NCBI RefSeq assembly: GCF_001548675.1
Contig: NZ_CP010834.1
Span: 1,461,501-1,525,500 of the forward strand
Reading direction: 5' to 3'
Length of the DNA: 64,000 bases
From: Methanobrevibacter sp. YE315
Lineage (GTDB): Archaea; Methanobacteriota; Methanobacteria; Methanobacteriales; Methanobacteriaceae
In this document: positions 16,833 to 25,856 of the stretch, one piece after another
Numbering within the stretch: position 1 is the first letter of the stretch
Layout of the letters: the number at the start of each line of letters is the position of its first letter
Translations under genes and position numbers: made by a program
Notes under the pieces: model-generated
The model's input: the letters and a program-made list of their open reading frames with translations, nothing else
Database searches by the model: none
Told to the model about the DNA's origin: nothing

Positions 16833-17984
16833 TTATAATCTTCGAATATTTTCAAAAGCTTTTTCAATTTCATTTTCCTGATTCATATCTTCACATGCTT
16901 TTTTTACATTGTCCAAATCGGCATGTGTTTGAGGATATCTTGGTACTGCACTGCATCCGCCATCATCAATCTTTGAGATTTCAAATGTTCCGATTTTTAT
17001 TGCAATTTCCGTTATCTCCAGTTTATCAAGCCCCATTAATGGTGATAATATCGGTATGTCCACACCATAACGGGTAGCCAAAATGTTTGGTAGAGTTTGT
17101 GAGGCAACCTGACCTAAGCTACTGCCATCAACGATTGCATCAGCCCCTAATTTTTGAGCCAATTTTTCAGCAATCTTATACATTCCGGATTTGCATAAAA
17201 CACAGGTCATTTTCTCTGGTGCATTCTGTTTAGCAGCAGTCAAATATTCCCCATAATCAATGACCCTTCTTTTTATCGGAGCACCATTTGAATAATTATC
17301 AAGCTGATCAATTAACAGATTAAAGTTTTCAGTAACTTTCGGGCCAGAAAATGGATCATTATTACAATGGAGCGCAATAACTTCACAGCCTCTCTTCATC
17401 ATCAGATATGCTGCAACTGGAGAGTCTATTCCACTTGAAACCAGACAGACTACTTTACCCTGGGTTCCTAAAGGCAAGCCTCCAGGCCCCTTTATTTTTT
17501 CATGGAAAATATAGGTGTCATCTCCTCTGACTTCCACAAAGATTGTCAAATCAGGATTAGACAAATCAACAGGAGCATCAACAACATTTCTAACAATATT
17601 TCCACAGCGTGCAGCCATCTCCTGTGAAGAAAAATCATGTGACCCGACACGGCGACATTTAATGGCAAATTTAGTGTTTTTGTCTAACATATTTTCAGAC
17701 ATTAAATCCTCAGCATAAGAAGCCAATACATTATCAATTTCATTATAGGCAGTTCGTGTTGAAACTGCAGGGGAATATGATACAACACCAAATACCCTAT
17801 TTAATTTCTCAATAGCCTCATCGAAATCTTTTGGATAAATATATATTCTTCCCTGATTTCTCTCAACTTTACATTCAAAAGTTGCTTTAATGTTTTTTAC
17901 TAATTTTCTTTCAAAGCGTGCCCTAATTTTGGAACTTTTAACACCTATTTCTCCATATCTTGCGATAATCAAATCATAATTCAT
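16833..17984 (-). CDS. thiI: tRNA 4-thiouridine synthase ThiI, archaeal Fe-S type
   Basis: A 383-residue cytosolic enzyme that adenylates U8 of tRNA and inserts sulfur to give 4-thiouridine. Domains in order: ferredoxin-like plus THUMP RNA-binding domain (about 1-165), then the PP-loop ATP pyrophosphatase domain with SSGIDSPVA (about 183-191). There is no C-terminal rhodanese domain. Instead the protein has C261 and C264 (CVLC) and C344 (GGCS). The same three-cysteine arrangement binds a [3Fe-4S] cluster in Methanococcus ThiI, so a rhodanese-independent sulfur transfer is expected here. It lies downstream of a ThiS-like carrier and an Fe-S oxidoreductase in the same direction. Confidence 0.93.
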   Translation of the reverse strand: MNYDLIIARYGEIGVKSSKIRARFERKLVKNIKATFECKVERNQGRIYIYPKDFDEAIEKLNRVFGVVSYSPAVSTRTAYNEIDNVLASYAEDLMSENMLDKNTKFAIKCRRVGSHDFSSQEMAARCGNIVRNVVDAPVDLSNPDLTIFVEVRGDDTYIFHEKIKGPGGLPLGTQGKVVCLVSSGIDSPVAAYLMMKRGCEVIALHCNNDPFSGPKVTENFNLLIDQLDNYSNGAPIKRRVIDYGEYLTAAKQNAPEKMTCVLCKSGMYKIAEKLAQKLGADAIVDGSSLGQVASQTLPNILATRYGVDIPILSPLMGLDKLEITEIAIKIGTFEISKIDDGGCSAVPRYPQTHADLDNVKKACEDMNQENEIEKAFENIRRL

Positions 17985-18016
17985 TTTTTCATCTCATTAA
18001 TTGCATGTTATAACAG

Positions 18017-18217
18017 TCATCCGCCATAAATAATCTGAACCAATTGAATTTCATCTCCCTCATTTATAACAGTTTCTTCTATCGTAATCTCACCGTTTTG
18101 CTTTACGACAGTTGTTTGGGAGGATACTTCCAATTCGTTTAATAAATCTTTTATTGTAAAATTTTCCTTAAGTTGTCTTGTTTCATTTATATCTTTAAAT
18201 TTTAATTTGTATTCCAT
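18017..18217 (-). CDS. ThiS/MoaD-like small sulfur carrier
   Basis: A 66-residue beta-grasp protein ending in IIYGG. A C-terminal Gly-Gly is the site that is adenylated and thiocarboxylated in ThiS, MoaD and archaeal SAMP proteins. Its length and DLLNELEVSSQTTVVKQNG fit ThiS best. It lies 8 bp after the oxidoreductase gene and 32 bp before thiI, so one transcript is likely. Whether it serves thiamine, tungstopterin or tRNA thiolation, or conjugates to proteins like SAMPs, cannot be decided from sequence; no activating E1-like enzyme is in the window. Confidence 0.82.
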   Translation of the reverse strand: MEYKLKFKDINETRQLKENFTIKDLLNELEVSSQTTVVKQNGEITIEETVINEGDEIQLVQIIYGG

Positions 18218-18225
18218 TTTATCAC

Positions 18226-19539
18226 TTAAATATTTTGATTGACTATTTTTGCCACTTTTTTGGCTATTGCAACTATTGTCAATATTGGCGGTCTTCCGGG
18301 AGCTTCAGGTATTACACTAGCATCTGCAACATATAAACCTTTGATTTCGCTTTCAAAGTTATTGTCTACAACTTCACCAATAGCCGCTGTCCCCCCAGGA
18401 TGGGCTCCTTTTAGAGATGTTGTGACAATTGATTCAACAGGAACACCCATTTTTAACAATATATTAATTGCTTTTTGATAACCCGCTTTTATTAAATCAA
18501 TGTCAACTTTAGTTAGAGTTTTTTCAATGTTTCCCTCTTTATCAATAGTTCCAATGCATGTATCTGCAAATTTAAGCATTAATCCAATGACATCCTTTTC
18601 ACTAGCTTCAATACCCTTTTTCTTCATTAAAGGAAGCAATTGCATTGAATAGTGAGGTGATAAAAAGTATGGGCCGAATTCTGCTTTGATTCCCATTAAC
18701 AGCTCATTTTTTAAATTTGCATCTTTCAGATATCCTCCAATAGTTGTGAAGATATCAAAAAATATATTGCCCCCTACATTTTTCACACCAGAGTTTTTCA
18801 ATATTATTGGAGTATTGAGCGCTCCTGCTGCAAGAACTACTTTTTTTGCTTTATAAATATGTTTTTCGTTGTTTTTATTAATTCCAACAACACCCACGAC
18901 CTGGCTGTTTTCGTGTAAAATTTCAAATACATTAAAATCGCAAACTATATCCGCACCATATTCAATAGCCTGATTTATAAAATGTGTCCCGTCCCACTTT
19001 GCACCAAAGATGCAACCGTTGACACATTTACCGCAGAGATTGCACTTTTCAAAGTTTATGAATTTCGGCATCGGCTCAACAATGTATCCCAATTCATCAC
19101 CTGCCTTTGCAATCAATCGTGTTGAGTTCCCCCATAGATGTTTTGGAAAATAAGTGACATTCAACTCACCGCTTGCTTCCAGGAGTTCTTCAAAGATGTT
19201 TAAATTTTTATCTTCAAACTGTTGCATTATAGAGTTTGAATAACATCCGCTACATGAAAAACAGGCATTTCCTATGGATGCTGTTGTGGTTCCTCCAATT
19301 TCCTCAATGTTTGTTAATTCAAGAGGATAATCCAAAAATTCATAAACTCTCCTATCTTCATCGGAAAGATTATTTTTCAAATGAATTTTTTTGGTTTTCA
19401 TATGTTCGACATAGCTTCCATCTTTTTGTTTGCTGCCTTTTTCTAAAATAAGAACCTTTCTTTCCTTTAAGGATAAATCTTTAGCCACAGTTGATCCTCC
19501 AGCCCCGGTTCCTATTACAATAACATCATAAATTTTCAT
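18226..19539 (-). CDS. GMC-type FAD oxidoreductase with ferredoxin-like cysteine motif
   Basis: A 437-residue flavoprotein. The N-terminus has the dinucleotide-binding GTGAGGSTVA, the middle has a ferredoxin-like CNLCGKCVNGC, and the C-terminal part has the GMC-like GAHPGGTAAIG (candidate active-site His) and LYVADASVIPEAPGRPP. A further cysteine group, CFSCSGC, occurs about 70 residues before the ferredoxin motif, so one or two Fe-S clusters are likely. It probably oxidises an alcohol or reduces an unsaturated substrate; the substrate is unknown. GGAGG is followed directly by two ATG codons; I chose the second (19539). It heads the likely operon with the ThiS-like protein, thiI and the TIR-like gene. 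Confidence 0.8.
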   Translation of the reverse strand: MKIYDVIVIGTGAGGSTVAKDLSLKERKVLILEKGSKQKDGSYVEHMKTKKIHLKNNLSDEDRRVYEFLDYPLELTNIEEIGGTTTASIGNACFSCSGCYSNSIMQQFEDKNLNIFEELLEASGELNVTYFPKHLWGNSTRLIAKAGDELGYIVEPMPKFINFEKCNLCGKCVNGCIFGAKWDGTHFINQAIEYGADIVCDFNVFEILHENSQVVGVVGINKNNEKHIYKAKKVVLAAGALNTPIILKNSGVKNVGGNIFFDIFTTIGGYLKDANLKNELLMGIKAEFGPYFLSPHYSMQLLPLMKKKGIEASEKDVIGLMLKFADTCIGTIDKEGNIEKTLTKVDIDLIKAGYQKAINILLKMGVPVESIVTTSLKGAHPGGTAAIGEVVDNNFESEIKGLYVADASVIPEAPGRPPILTIVAIAKKVAKIVNQNI

Positions 19540-19878
19540 CATCCTCCATAATTAACAATTGTTATATTATTTTTTAGTTATATAAGTTTTTCTAAACATC
19601 TCTAATCAATGTGATATATTGTTCAAAAATTAAATGGAGTATATTTCCAATTACAAAACATTTATATATCAAAATTACACAATTAATATTATTGGAAAAA
19701 ATAACTATTGTTATATAGTTAATATTTCGAAGGGATTCTGTTTTTTTCCATGAGCTCGGGTAGGTCTTTAAAACTTGGATTGAAATATTCAAGTCAACCG
19801 TTTTATAATCTAAAAAGCTAAAATGAACTCTAGATTATAAAATCAACTCCTTAATAAATATTGGAAAAATAATAAAAA

Positions 19879-19900
19879 AAGAGCATCACTTGATGCTCTT
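19879..19900 (+). promoter_or_regulatory. Stem-loop in the leader of larE
   Basis: A perfect inverted repeat, AAGAGCATC / GATGCTCTT, with a four-base loop, ending 22 bp before the larE start codon. It sits after a run of seven A and is not followed by a T tract on the plus strand, so it is more likely a leader structure than a terminator. No known riboswitch is recognised. Confidence 0.5.
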
Positions 19901-19922
19901 AAATATTTTAAAAGAGGATACT

Positions 19923-20933
19923 ATGAGCTTAGAAAGAAAAATTAACATTGTTAAAGATATTTTAAAAGATAAAAAAGTTGCTATCGGTTTTTCAGGCGGT
20001 GCAGATTCTACATTAATAGCTTACCTATCTTCAAAAGTTGCGGCAGAGACTTTAGCCATAACAATTGATAATCATCTATTGCCAACCGGTTTTGTTGAAA
20101 ATACTAAAAATGTTGCCAAATCCTTTGGCATAAAACATGAAATAATTGACATCGATTTTTATCAAAAAGACTATTTTTTATTGAATGACTCTAAAAGATG
20201 CTATAATTGCAGGACATTAATGTATTCCCAAATTGAGAAAGCAGCCCACGAAAGGGGATATGATTTTATTTGCGATGGGAACAACATCAGTGATTTGGTT
20301 ATTGACCGTCCGGGAATTTTAGTAACTTATAAAAAAGGGTTTAAAACACCTTTCATTGATGCCAAACTGACATCCAAAGAAATTCATGAATATTTAAACA
20401 AACATGATATTCCCTTTTCAAGATCCACAACTTGCCTTGCAACAAGAATTCCTACAGACACCCCGACCACCAAAGAAAAGATTTCAAGAATCAGCTGCTG
20501 TGAAGATTATATCTTGGAAAACACTTCTTGTGAAATAGTGAAAGTGAGGGATTTAGGAAAGTACGCTATATGTGAAGTGGATAAATTAAATGAACTATTT
20601 AATGACCATAAATATTCTTTAATCAGCGATGAATTAAAAAGGCAAGGGTTTGAAAAAGTCGCTTTAAATTTGTCTGAAATCGATGATGATGAATACATTA
20701 AAATCGAGTATAATGACGGGTCATTTTCGTATAAATTACCGTTTAGCATCAATTTAGAAAACAGCGAAAAGATATTGGATGGTGAGATAATCAATAAATC
20801 CCCTGAAAAGATTGAAACAAAAAATATTATTGTCAATGAAAACGGTCTGATTGAAGGAAATGACTTTAAAACTTATGATGATGCATTATATTCTTTCATG
20901 GAAATATTGCCTAAATTAAGAAGAAATGTTTAG
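19923..20933 (+). CDS. larE: LarE-like ATP-dependent sacrificial sulfur transferase
   Basis: A 336-residue PP-loop protein with SGGADS at residues 24-29, CYNC at 93-96 and STTCLATRIP (C171). In lactobacilli LarE donates the sulfur of the equivalent of C171 to the nickel-pincer cofactor precursor; versions with two extra cysteines hold a [4Fe-4S] cluster and use an external sulfur source. This protein has three cysteines at the corresponding places, so the cluster type is inferred. A C-terminal extension of about 60 residues follows the core. The ATG at 19923 is chosen for GAGG five bases upstream; the frame opens 33 bp earlier inside a stem-loop. It is divergent from the sulfur-related operon; no larA, larB or larC lies nearby. 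Confidence 0.85.
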   Translation: MSLERKINIVKDILKDKKVAIGFSGGADSTLIAYLSSKVAAETLAITIDNHLLPTGFVENTKNVAKSFGIKHEIIDIDFYQKDYFLLNDSKRCYNCRTLMYSQIEKAAHERGYDFICDGNNISDLVIDRPGILVTYKKGFKTPFIDAKLTSKEIHEYLNKHDIPFSRSTTCLATRIPTDTPTTKEKISRISCCEDYILENTSCEIVKVRDLGKYAICEVDKLNELFNDHKYSLISDELKRQGFEKVALNLSEIDDDEYIKIEYNDGSFSYKLPFSINLENSEKILDGEIINKSPEKIETKNIIVNENGLIEGNDFKTYDDALYSFMEILPKLRRNV

Positions 20934-21020
20934 GTGAAGAATGCCCATAGGCAAATAAAATAAAAGAAGTGATGAAATGACAATGCATTAATTGAAATTA
21001 TTAAGTTCTACAAAAACCCA

Positions 21021-21476
21021 ATGAATAATATGAAAACTGTTCTTACTGATGAAAAGGATGAAAGATTTCAGAATCTTGTATATGAATTGGATAAAGGATA
21101 TTTTGAACGTATCGGAGAGGATTTGCGAAAATATGAAAGTTACAATGAGTTCAAAAATCCTCATATTGTAATATTGGCATTGGATGGAAATAATCCAGTA
21201 GCCTGTGCCAGCTATAGAATATTCTATGCGGATTCTGTTGAATTCAAAAGGGTATTTGTGAAAAAGGAATATCGCAAAAGAGGAATAGCTTATTGTCTTA
21301 TCAGGACCCTGGAAAAATTAGCGATGGCAAATAATTTCAAATATTCCTATATAGTAACCGGAAAAAAGAATTTCGCAGCAATTAAATTATATAAAAAATT
21401 GGATTACCAAGTAATAGATAATTTTGGTCAATTTACTGATGATGATGTGGTTATTTGTATGAAAAAAGAATTTTAA
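21021..21476 (+). CDS. GNAT family N-acetyltransferase
   Basis: A 151-residue acetyltransferase. The acetyl-CoA-binding signature is FKRVFVKKEYRKRGIAYCLI (strand 4 and the R/Q-x-x-G-x-G/A loop), followed by NFKYSYIVTGKKNFAAIKLY typical of the strand-5 and AAIxLYxK motif. The substrate is not predictable. The start is odd: the ATG at 21021 has no ribosome-binding site, and the frame continues upstream as sensible coding sequence (NALIEIIKFYKNP) to a TGA near 20973. One base more in the short A run near 20983 would join it to an ATG behind AAGTGAT. The gene may therefore carry a natural 5' frameshift. Confidence 0.82.
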   Translation: MNNMKTVLTDEKDERFQNLVYELDKGYFERIGEDLRKYESYNEFKNPHIVILALDGNNPVACASYRIFYADSVEFKRVFVKKEYRKRGIAYCLIRTLEKLAMANNFKYSYIVTGKKNFAAIKLYKKLDYQVIDNFGQFTDDDVVICMKKEF

Positions 21477-21722
21477 TTTCAACCAATAGACATATTAAAT
21501 AATCTAACTAAAAATTATTTAAATTAATCTTTGATGATAATCAATATGGCTTATGAAATAGTTGTACCACTTATCGAAATTGAAAAATTTTACTTATCAA
21601 CGCTGTCAGATTGGTTGAAACCCCCATTCATATACAAATCCACCATCTGACTGGCTTGTTCATAATCCACGCTTGCAAAGCCATTTTATCCAAAAAAATA
21701 GCTCATCATTTCCCACCTAATT

Positions 21723-23492
21723 TTATAATACCAATTCCTTCTCCTTTTTAAACATGTCAATTGCATATCTCATTGACCATGCCATTACACTCTCTTTTGA
21801 ATCCAAATCCTCATTGGCATCAGCATCTTTATCTATTATATCCAATAAATTATTGTTCAATTCATCAGAACATCCATTAACGTCAAGATAAGATAAAATA
21901 AAATTACATAAATTTGAAATCATGAATTGCAGATTGTATAATTCCTTATTATCATCATTCACTTGAATGTTTTCACGGACAATGCTTTCAGAGACAAATA
22001 GGGTTGTTTTGTTCTCTACATTGCCTCCATGACATTTTTGCCTGATTAAATCAATTGACTTCTCATTGAGGCGATAGCAAATTTCCAAATTGTTTCTTGT
22101 TTCTTTTTCAACCGAATAAGGTAAAAACTTAAAGTTGAACAATGAAACCGCACCTACCCCAACAATTACCCACAATATTTTTAATGCGATAGCATCCGGA
22201 GCAGCAATATACGATAATGAAGTCATTACAGACATTAGTGTTGTCGCCGTGTTCCTAATTAACCTATCCTTAATTTTCCAAACGAAGACAAACAGACAAC
22301 TGACAACAACAATAAAAATCACAGCCCCTTTGGATATTGGAATAACTGGCAGGAAAATCAGGAGAATTGCAAAAATAAAAATCCCTAAAAATGTTGCCTG
22401 AATACGTTTTCGAGCAGTATATGCCATATCATCAATATATGGCACCATCATTGAAACTGTTACAAAAAACAGCCATTTAGTAAATGGCAAATTGAAAAGC
22501 ATTGTTAATACTTCCCATAGCAACATTATCACTGCCATTTTAAATGCGAATACAAATTTGACGGAACGGAAGTTGAACTGCCTTCTATTGAATGGTTTGA
22601 ATAATTGGATTATTGTCTTTTTATACGGAATTGTAAACTCATCGCTTAAATCCTTATTCAGTTCATTGACAATGATTTCCAGATTCAATAAAATATGCTT
22701 CATTCCCATTGTCTTAATTTCGATTTCCTCAAAGACTTCCTCGATTTTAATCTCCCTAATTTCAGACAGGACTTTTTTAATGTATCTTAATTCATCATCG
22801 GATAAATCACTTAGAGAAAGGAGATATCCAACGGACTGGAACGCTTTTACAATATTGAGAATGGATTGCTGTTTTGGACTTGGGAAGTATTTATATTCAA
22901 AGCGATGAAACAAAGATAAATAAAACTCCTTTGCTATTTTAAAACTGTCCATAGAAACATCCTTGCCATCCAATTTCAAATCAATTGCCCTGTTCAGCTC
23001 TTCAACAAGATTATCCAATGTTTCCTTTGATAGGTTATGGTGTTTATCCCTATTAATGACAATATTTAATCCAACTATGAATATCGCTCCACAAGCCAAT
23101 GCCATGAGCCTCAAAGGCAAATTTTCAAGCGTCACCGGATTTGCCGACATGATGAAATAACACAACAGATACGGCATGTAAATATCACTTCTAAACAGGT
23201 GATATGAGGAGAGTGTAGTTCCAAAAACAACTAAAAACGTCAAAATACAACTAACAATCGTTATCGGACTGTTCAGATATGAAACAATTCCCATAATCAG
23301 CAATAAACCTAAAACCTTAACAAAAGATAACCCCGGCTTATATGATAGGTCCTCATTTAGATTCATAAATGCTGCTATGATAATCATTACTCCTACTGAA
23401 GCATTTTTCCTTCCAAAAAAGATCATGTAAAAAAGCATTGCTCCAATCAATGCTGAAAACATGAATATTTTTCGTTTTTGACCCTTATCCAT
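21723..23492 (-). CDS. FUSC family membrane protein
   Basis: A 589-residue protein with the fusaric-acid-resistance (FUSC) layout: a first block of about six membrane segments (residues ~10-145), a cytoplasmic helical region (about 150-300), a second block of about six segments (about 310-455, including KWLFFVTVSMMVPY) and a cytoplasmic C-terminal tail. Family members are linked to export of aromatic acids or to cell-envelope functions, though most are uncharacterised. The gene is monocistronic here. No accessory membrane-fusion or outer-membrane component is present, as expected for an archaeon. Confidence 0.8.
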   Translation of the reverse strand: MDKGQKRKIFMFSALIGAMLFYMIFFGRKNASVGVMIIIAAFMNLNEDLSYKPGLSFVKVLGLLLIMGIVSYLNSPITIVSCILTFLVVFGTTLSSYHLFRSDIYMPYLLCYFIMSANPVTLENLPLRLMALACGAIFIVGLNIVINRDKHHNLSKETLDNLVEELNRAIDLKLDGKDVSMDSFKIAKEFYLSLFHRFEYKYFPSPKQQSILNIVKAFQSVGYLLSLSDLSDDELRYIKKVLSEIREIKIEEVFEEIEIKTMGMKHILLNLEIIVNELNKDLSDEFTIPYKKTIIQLFKPFNRRQFNFRSVKFVFAFKMAVIMLLWEVLTMLFNLPFTKWLFFVTVSMMVPYIDDMAYTARKRIQATFLGIFIFAILLIFLPVIPISKGAVIFIVVVSCLFVFVWKIKDRLIRNTATTLMSVMTSLSYIAAPDAIALKILWVIVGVGAVSLFNFKFLPYSVEKETRNNLEICYRLNEKSIDLIRQKCHGGNVENKTTLFVSESIVRENIQVNDDNKELYNLQFMISNLCNFILSYLDVNGCSDELNNNLLDIIDKDADANEDLDSKESVMAWSMRYAIDMFKKEKELVL

Positions 23493-24054
23493 CTAACGCA
23501 CCACATCCATTCAATAACCAAATACGATTAGGAAAAATCACCAGAAAAATAATTTAAACTCGAAAAAAAGCGTGCCGCTTACACTTACTTTTCAATCAAC
23601 ATTATCATAAAATTTATTTTATGTTGTTATTTAATTTTTTGGAAATTGATATGTTAAATTATTTAAACACAAAATCATCGCCGTTAATGTCAATGGCGTG
23701 TTTAAATCCTAATGAAAAAGCAGTGCCAACTTTAAAAAATTTATTTTTAATCCTAATCAACATTGCCCATTTTAGTTTTAAGGCACTCGAATTAAATCTT
23801 AAATTTTAAATATAATATATATTCAAATTGATGCAATTATATCAATAGGATATATAATCAACAGTAAAAAAGCAGCCCAGTCATCGTTGGGTCAATTAAA
23901 TATTAAAGAAATAACAATAATATAATAAGTATACATAACTTGCAATTCATCCCCAACTTCAGAGAATTTGGGGCATTCTTGCATTGTTAAGATAACTTTA
24001 TGATACCAAATCATGAGATTTTGATAAGATTCCTGTAAGAACTTGGTGTTGCAT
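23493..24054. other. Intergenic region, no convincing gene
   Basis: About 560 bp between divergent genes. Short frames on both strands lack ribosome-binding sites and any family signal. The one structured element is the hairpin at 23951-23973. Promoters for both flanking genes must lie here. Confidence 0.5.
23951..23973 (+). promoter_or_regulatory. Hairpin upstream of the MATE fusion gene
   Basis: An imperfect inverted repeat with arms CCCCAA and TTGGGG, one C/T mismatch, then TTC/GAA around an AGA loop. It is G+C-rich against very AT-rich surroundings and lies about 80 bp before the coding start. It could be a leader hairpin, an operator, or a remnant of a mobile element end. Confidence 0.4.
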
Positions 24055-25806
24055 ATGGAAGCCAAACTGGAAAGAAAATATACTTTTTTACGAAAGAAAT
24101 ATAATGAGTTGTTATTACCCACATTTTTAATGGTGATGTCTGAAAAGATCTGTACGGTAATTGATGTGATTATCATAGGTTTCATATTAGGCTCTACACA
24201 ATTATCAGTAATTAATTTGGCATCCCCTATGACTTACATTACCGGCATATTCTATATTTTATTTGGTCAGGGAGGTAACCTATTGGCATTAAGGGCTCAA
24301 TCACAGCTAAAACATGAAAAGACGAATTTCTATTTTACCATATCAATTTTAGGAATTTGTCTAGTATCCATAATATACATTCTGGCAATATTTCTTTTCA
24401 TTGACAATATATTGATGTTTTTCAATACACCCGCAGAGATTTTTAACCTCAGCAAAGAATATTTATTGATATTGATGTTTTATTTCCCTCTGAATTGTTA
24501 TATCCTTGTCATTTCGTTTTTCATTCGTTCAGACGGATTTCCAAAAATGCCTTTCTATGCAGTATTGTTATCAAATATCTTAAACATATTCTTTGACATA
24601 TTATTTTTGAAAGGATTAGGTTTGGGAATTGAATATACCGCTTTGGCATCCGTATTGGGATATCTTGTCGGTGCAATCTATGTTTCCACATACCTATTTA
24701 AGAAGAAAGGTTCATACAGATTAATCTCGCTGGGCAAATACAAAATCAATGATATAATTATTACAATCAGGGAATTCATACTCAATACGCCTGAAGTTAT
24801 CGGAAAAATATTTTTCGCCCTGAAAATGAGCATATTGACATACTTATGTTCCACATATCTTGGTGTTGCAGGACTTCTGGCATTTTTAGTATATGACAAC
24901 AGCGAAACTTTCGTTTACATATTTCTATCAGGAATCATGAAAACCATGTCCCCTATTGTAACAGTGCTGCATAAGGAGAAGGATGGGAAGGCTGTGCGTT
25001 ACATTATCCTACATTCAATGAGGCACTTGTTATTCATTTCTGTGCCGGTAAGCATATTATTCTTCATTTATCCAGAAATATTGCTGAAATTATTCAATGT
25101 TGTTGATCCTCATCATGCCCAAGTGGTTTCATTGGCCATTCGCATAACCGCATTTTCCCTTGTTGGCCGCTGCATGTCCTATCTTTTGGCAAATTATGCT
25201 CAAGCGATTGAACAAAATAAGATTTCATCTGTTATTACATTTTTAGAGGAATTTTTATTTGCTGTTGTCGGTGCGTTAATATTAACAAGGATGATCGGTG
25301 GAATAGGCATTTGGTTTTCAATAATTATGGCTGAATCTATCCCTATAATAATATACCTCATTTACACAATTCGACTTAAAAACAAATACAATGACAAGAT
25401 AAACAGATTTTTCATGATTCAAAATTCAAAACTAATCACATGGACATATAATAGGGAAACTAAGGACAATGTCGACAAATATCTCGATGAAGAATCCAAG
25501 GAAATATTACTTTACATAGAAAAATATATAAAAGAGGATTCGGTGACCATTTCAAATTCGATAAACGACATATGTAACGATATTTTTGAAAAAACGGATA
25601 TCGATGACATAGACATTACAATTAGGCTAATAGATAAGGACCTTAATATTACATTCACTACGGATGGAATGAGGTATAATCCCTTTTCAAATGAAGATTT
25701 GATGAAATCAGCCAATATGGCAAAGCTATCCAAAATGGAATGTAAATTTGACCATGATGTAATATTGGGATTCAACAAATCATATATATTGATAAATAAT
25801 GTATAA
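24055..25806 (+). CDS. MATE exporter fused to a C-terminal HATPase (RsbW-like) domain
   Basis: A 583-residue protein. Residues ~10-450 are a MATE-type multidrug/proton-or-sodium antiporter of about twelve membrane segments (opening with YNELLLPTFLMVMSEKICTV). After a basic linker, the last ~115 residues look like a histidine-kinase-type ATPase of the anti-sigma-factor group: an alpha-helical N-box-like stretch (SINDICNDIFEK), the strand pair DITIRLIDKDLNITF, the G1-like TTDGMRYNPF and the terminal ILGFNKSYILI. The N-box is divergent, so ATP binding is uncertain. ATG 24055 is preferred to in-frame TTG/GTG codons just upstream. A separate MATE gene without the tail is at 36344-37714. Neighbours do not indicate the substrate. 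Confidence 0.8.
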   Translation: MEAKLERKYTFLRKKYNELLLPTFLMVMSEKICTVIDVIIIGFILGSTQLSVINLASPMTYITGIFYILFGQGGNLLALRAQSQLKHEKTNFYFTISILGICLVSIIYILAIFLFIDNILMFFNTPAEIFNLSKEYLLILMFYFPLNCYILVISFFIRSDGFPKMPFYAVLLSNILNIFFDILFLKGLGLGIEYTALASVLGYLVGAIYVSTYLFKKKGSYRLISLGKYKINDIIITIREFILNTPEVIGKIFFALKMSILTYLCSTYLGVAGLLAFLVYDNSETFVYIFLSGIMKTMSPIVTVLHKEKDGKAVRYIILHSMRHLLFISVPVSILFFIYPEILLKLFNVVDPHHAQVVSLAIRITAFSLVGRCMSYLLANYAQAIEQNKISSVITFLEEFLFAVVGALILTRMIGGIGIWFSIIMAESIPIIIYLIYTIRLKNKYNDKINRFFMIQNSKLITWTYNRETKDNVDKYLDEESKEILLYIEKYIKEDSVTISNSINDICNDIFEKTDIDDIDITIRLIDKDLNITFTTDGMRYNPFSNEDLMKSANMAKLSKMECKFDHDVILGFNKSYILINNV

Positions 25807-25856
25807 ATTAAAAGTTTTATAAAAATGAAAATGTATTTGGAGATATATAAATTACA

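Noticed and set aside
19592-19792. 66-codon minus-strand frame between the GMC oxidoreductase and larE
   Set aside because: Lies in the shared promoter region, no ribosome-binding site, composition of non-coding AT-rich DNA.
23621-23809. 62-codon plus-strand frame in the FUSC-MATE gap
   Set aside because: No ribosome-binding site, biased composition, no domain features.
23892-24185. Minus-strand frame overlapping the MATE start, with a segment reminiscent of transposase C-termini
   Set aside because: It lies mostly antisense to the MATE gene and no other transposase part or element ends are present; resemblance too weak.
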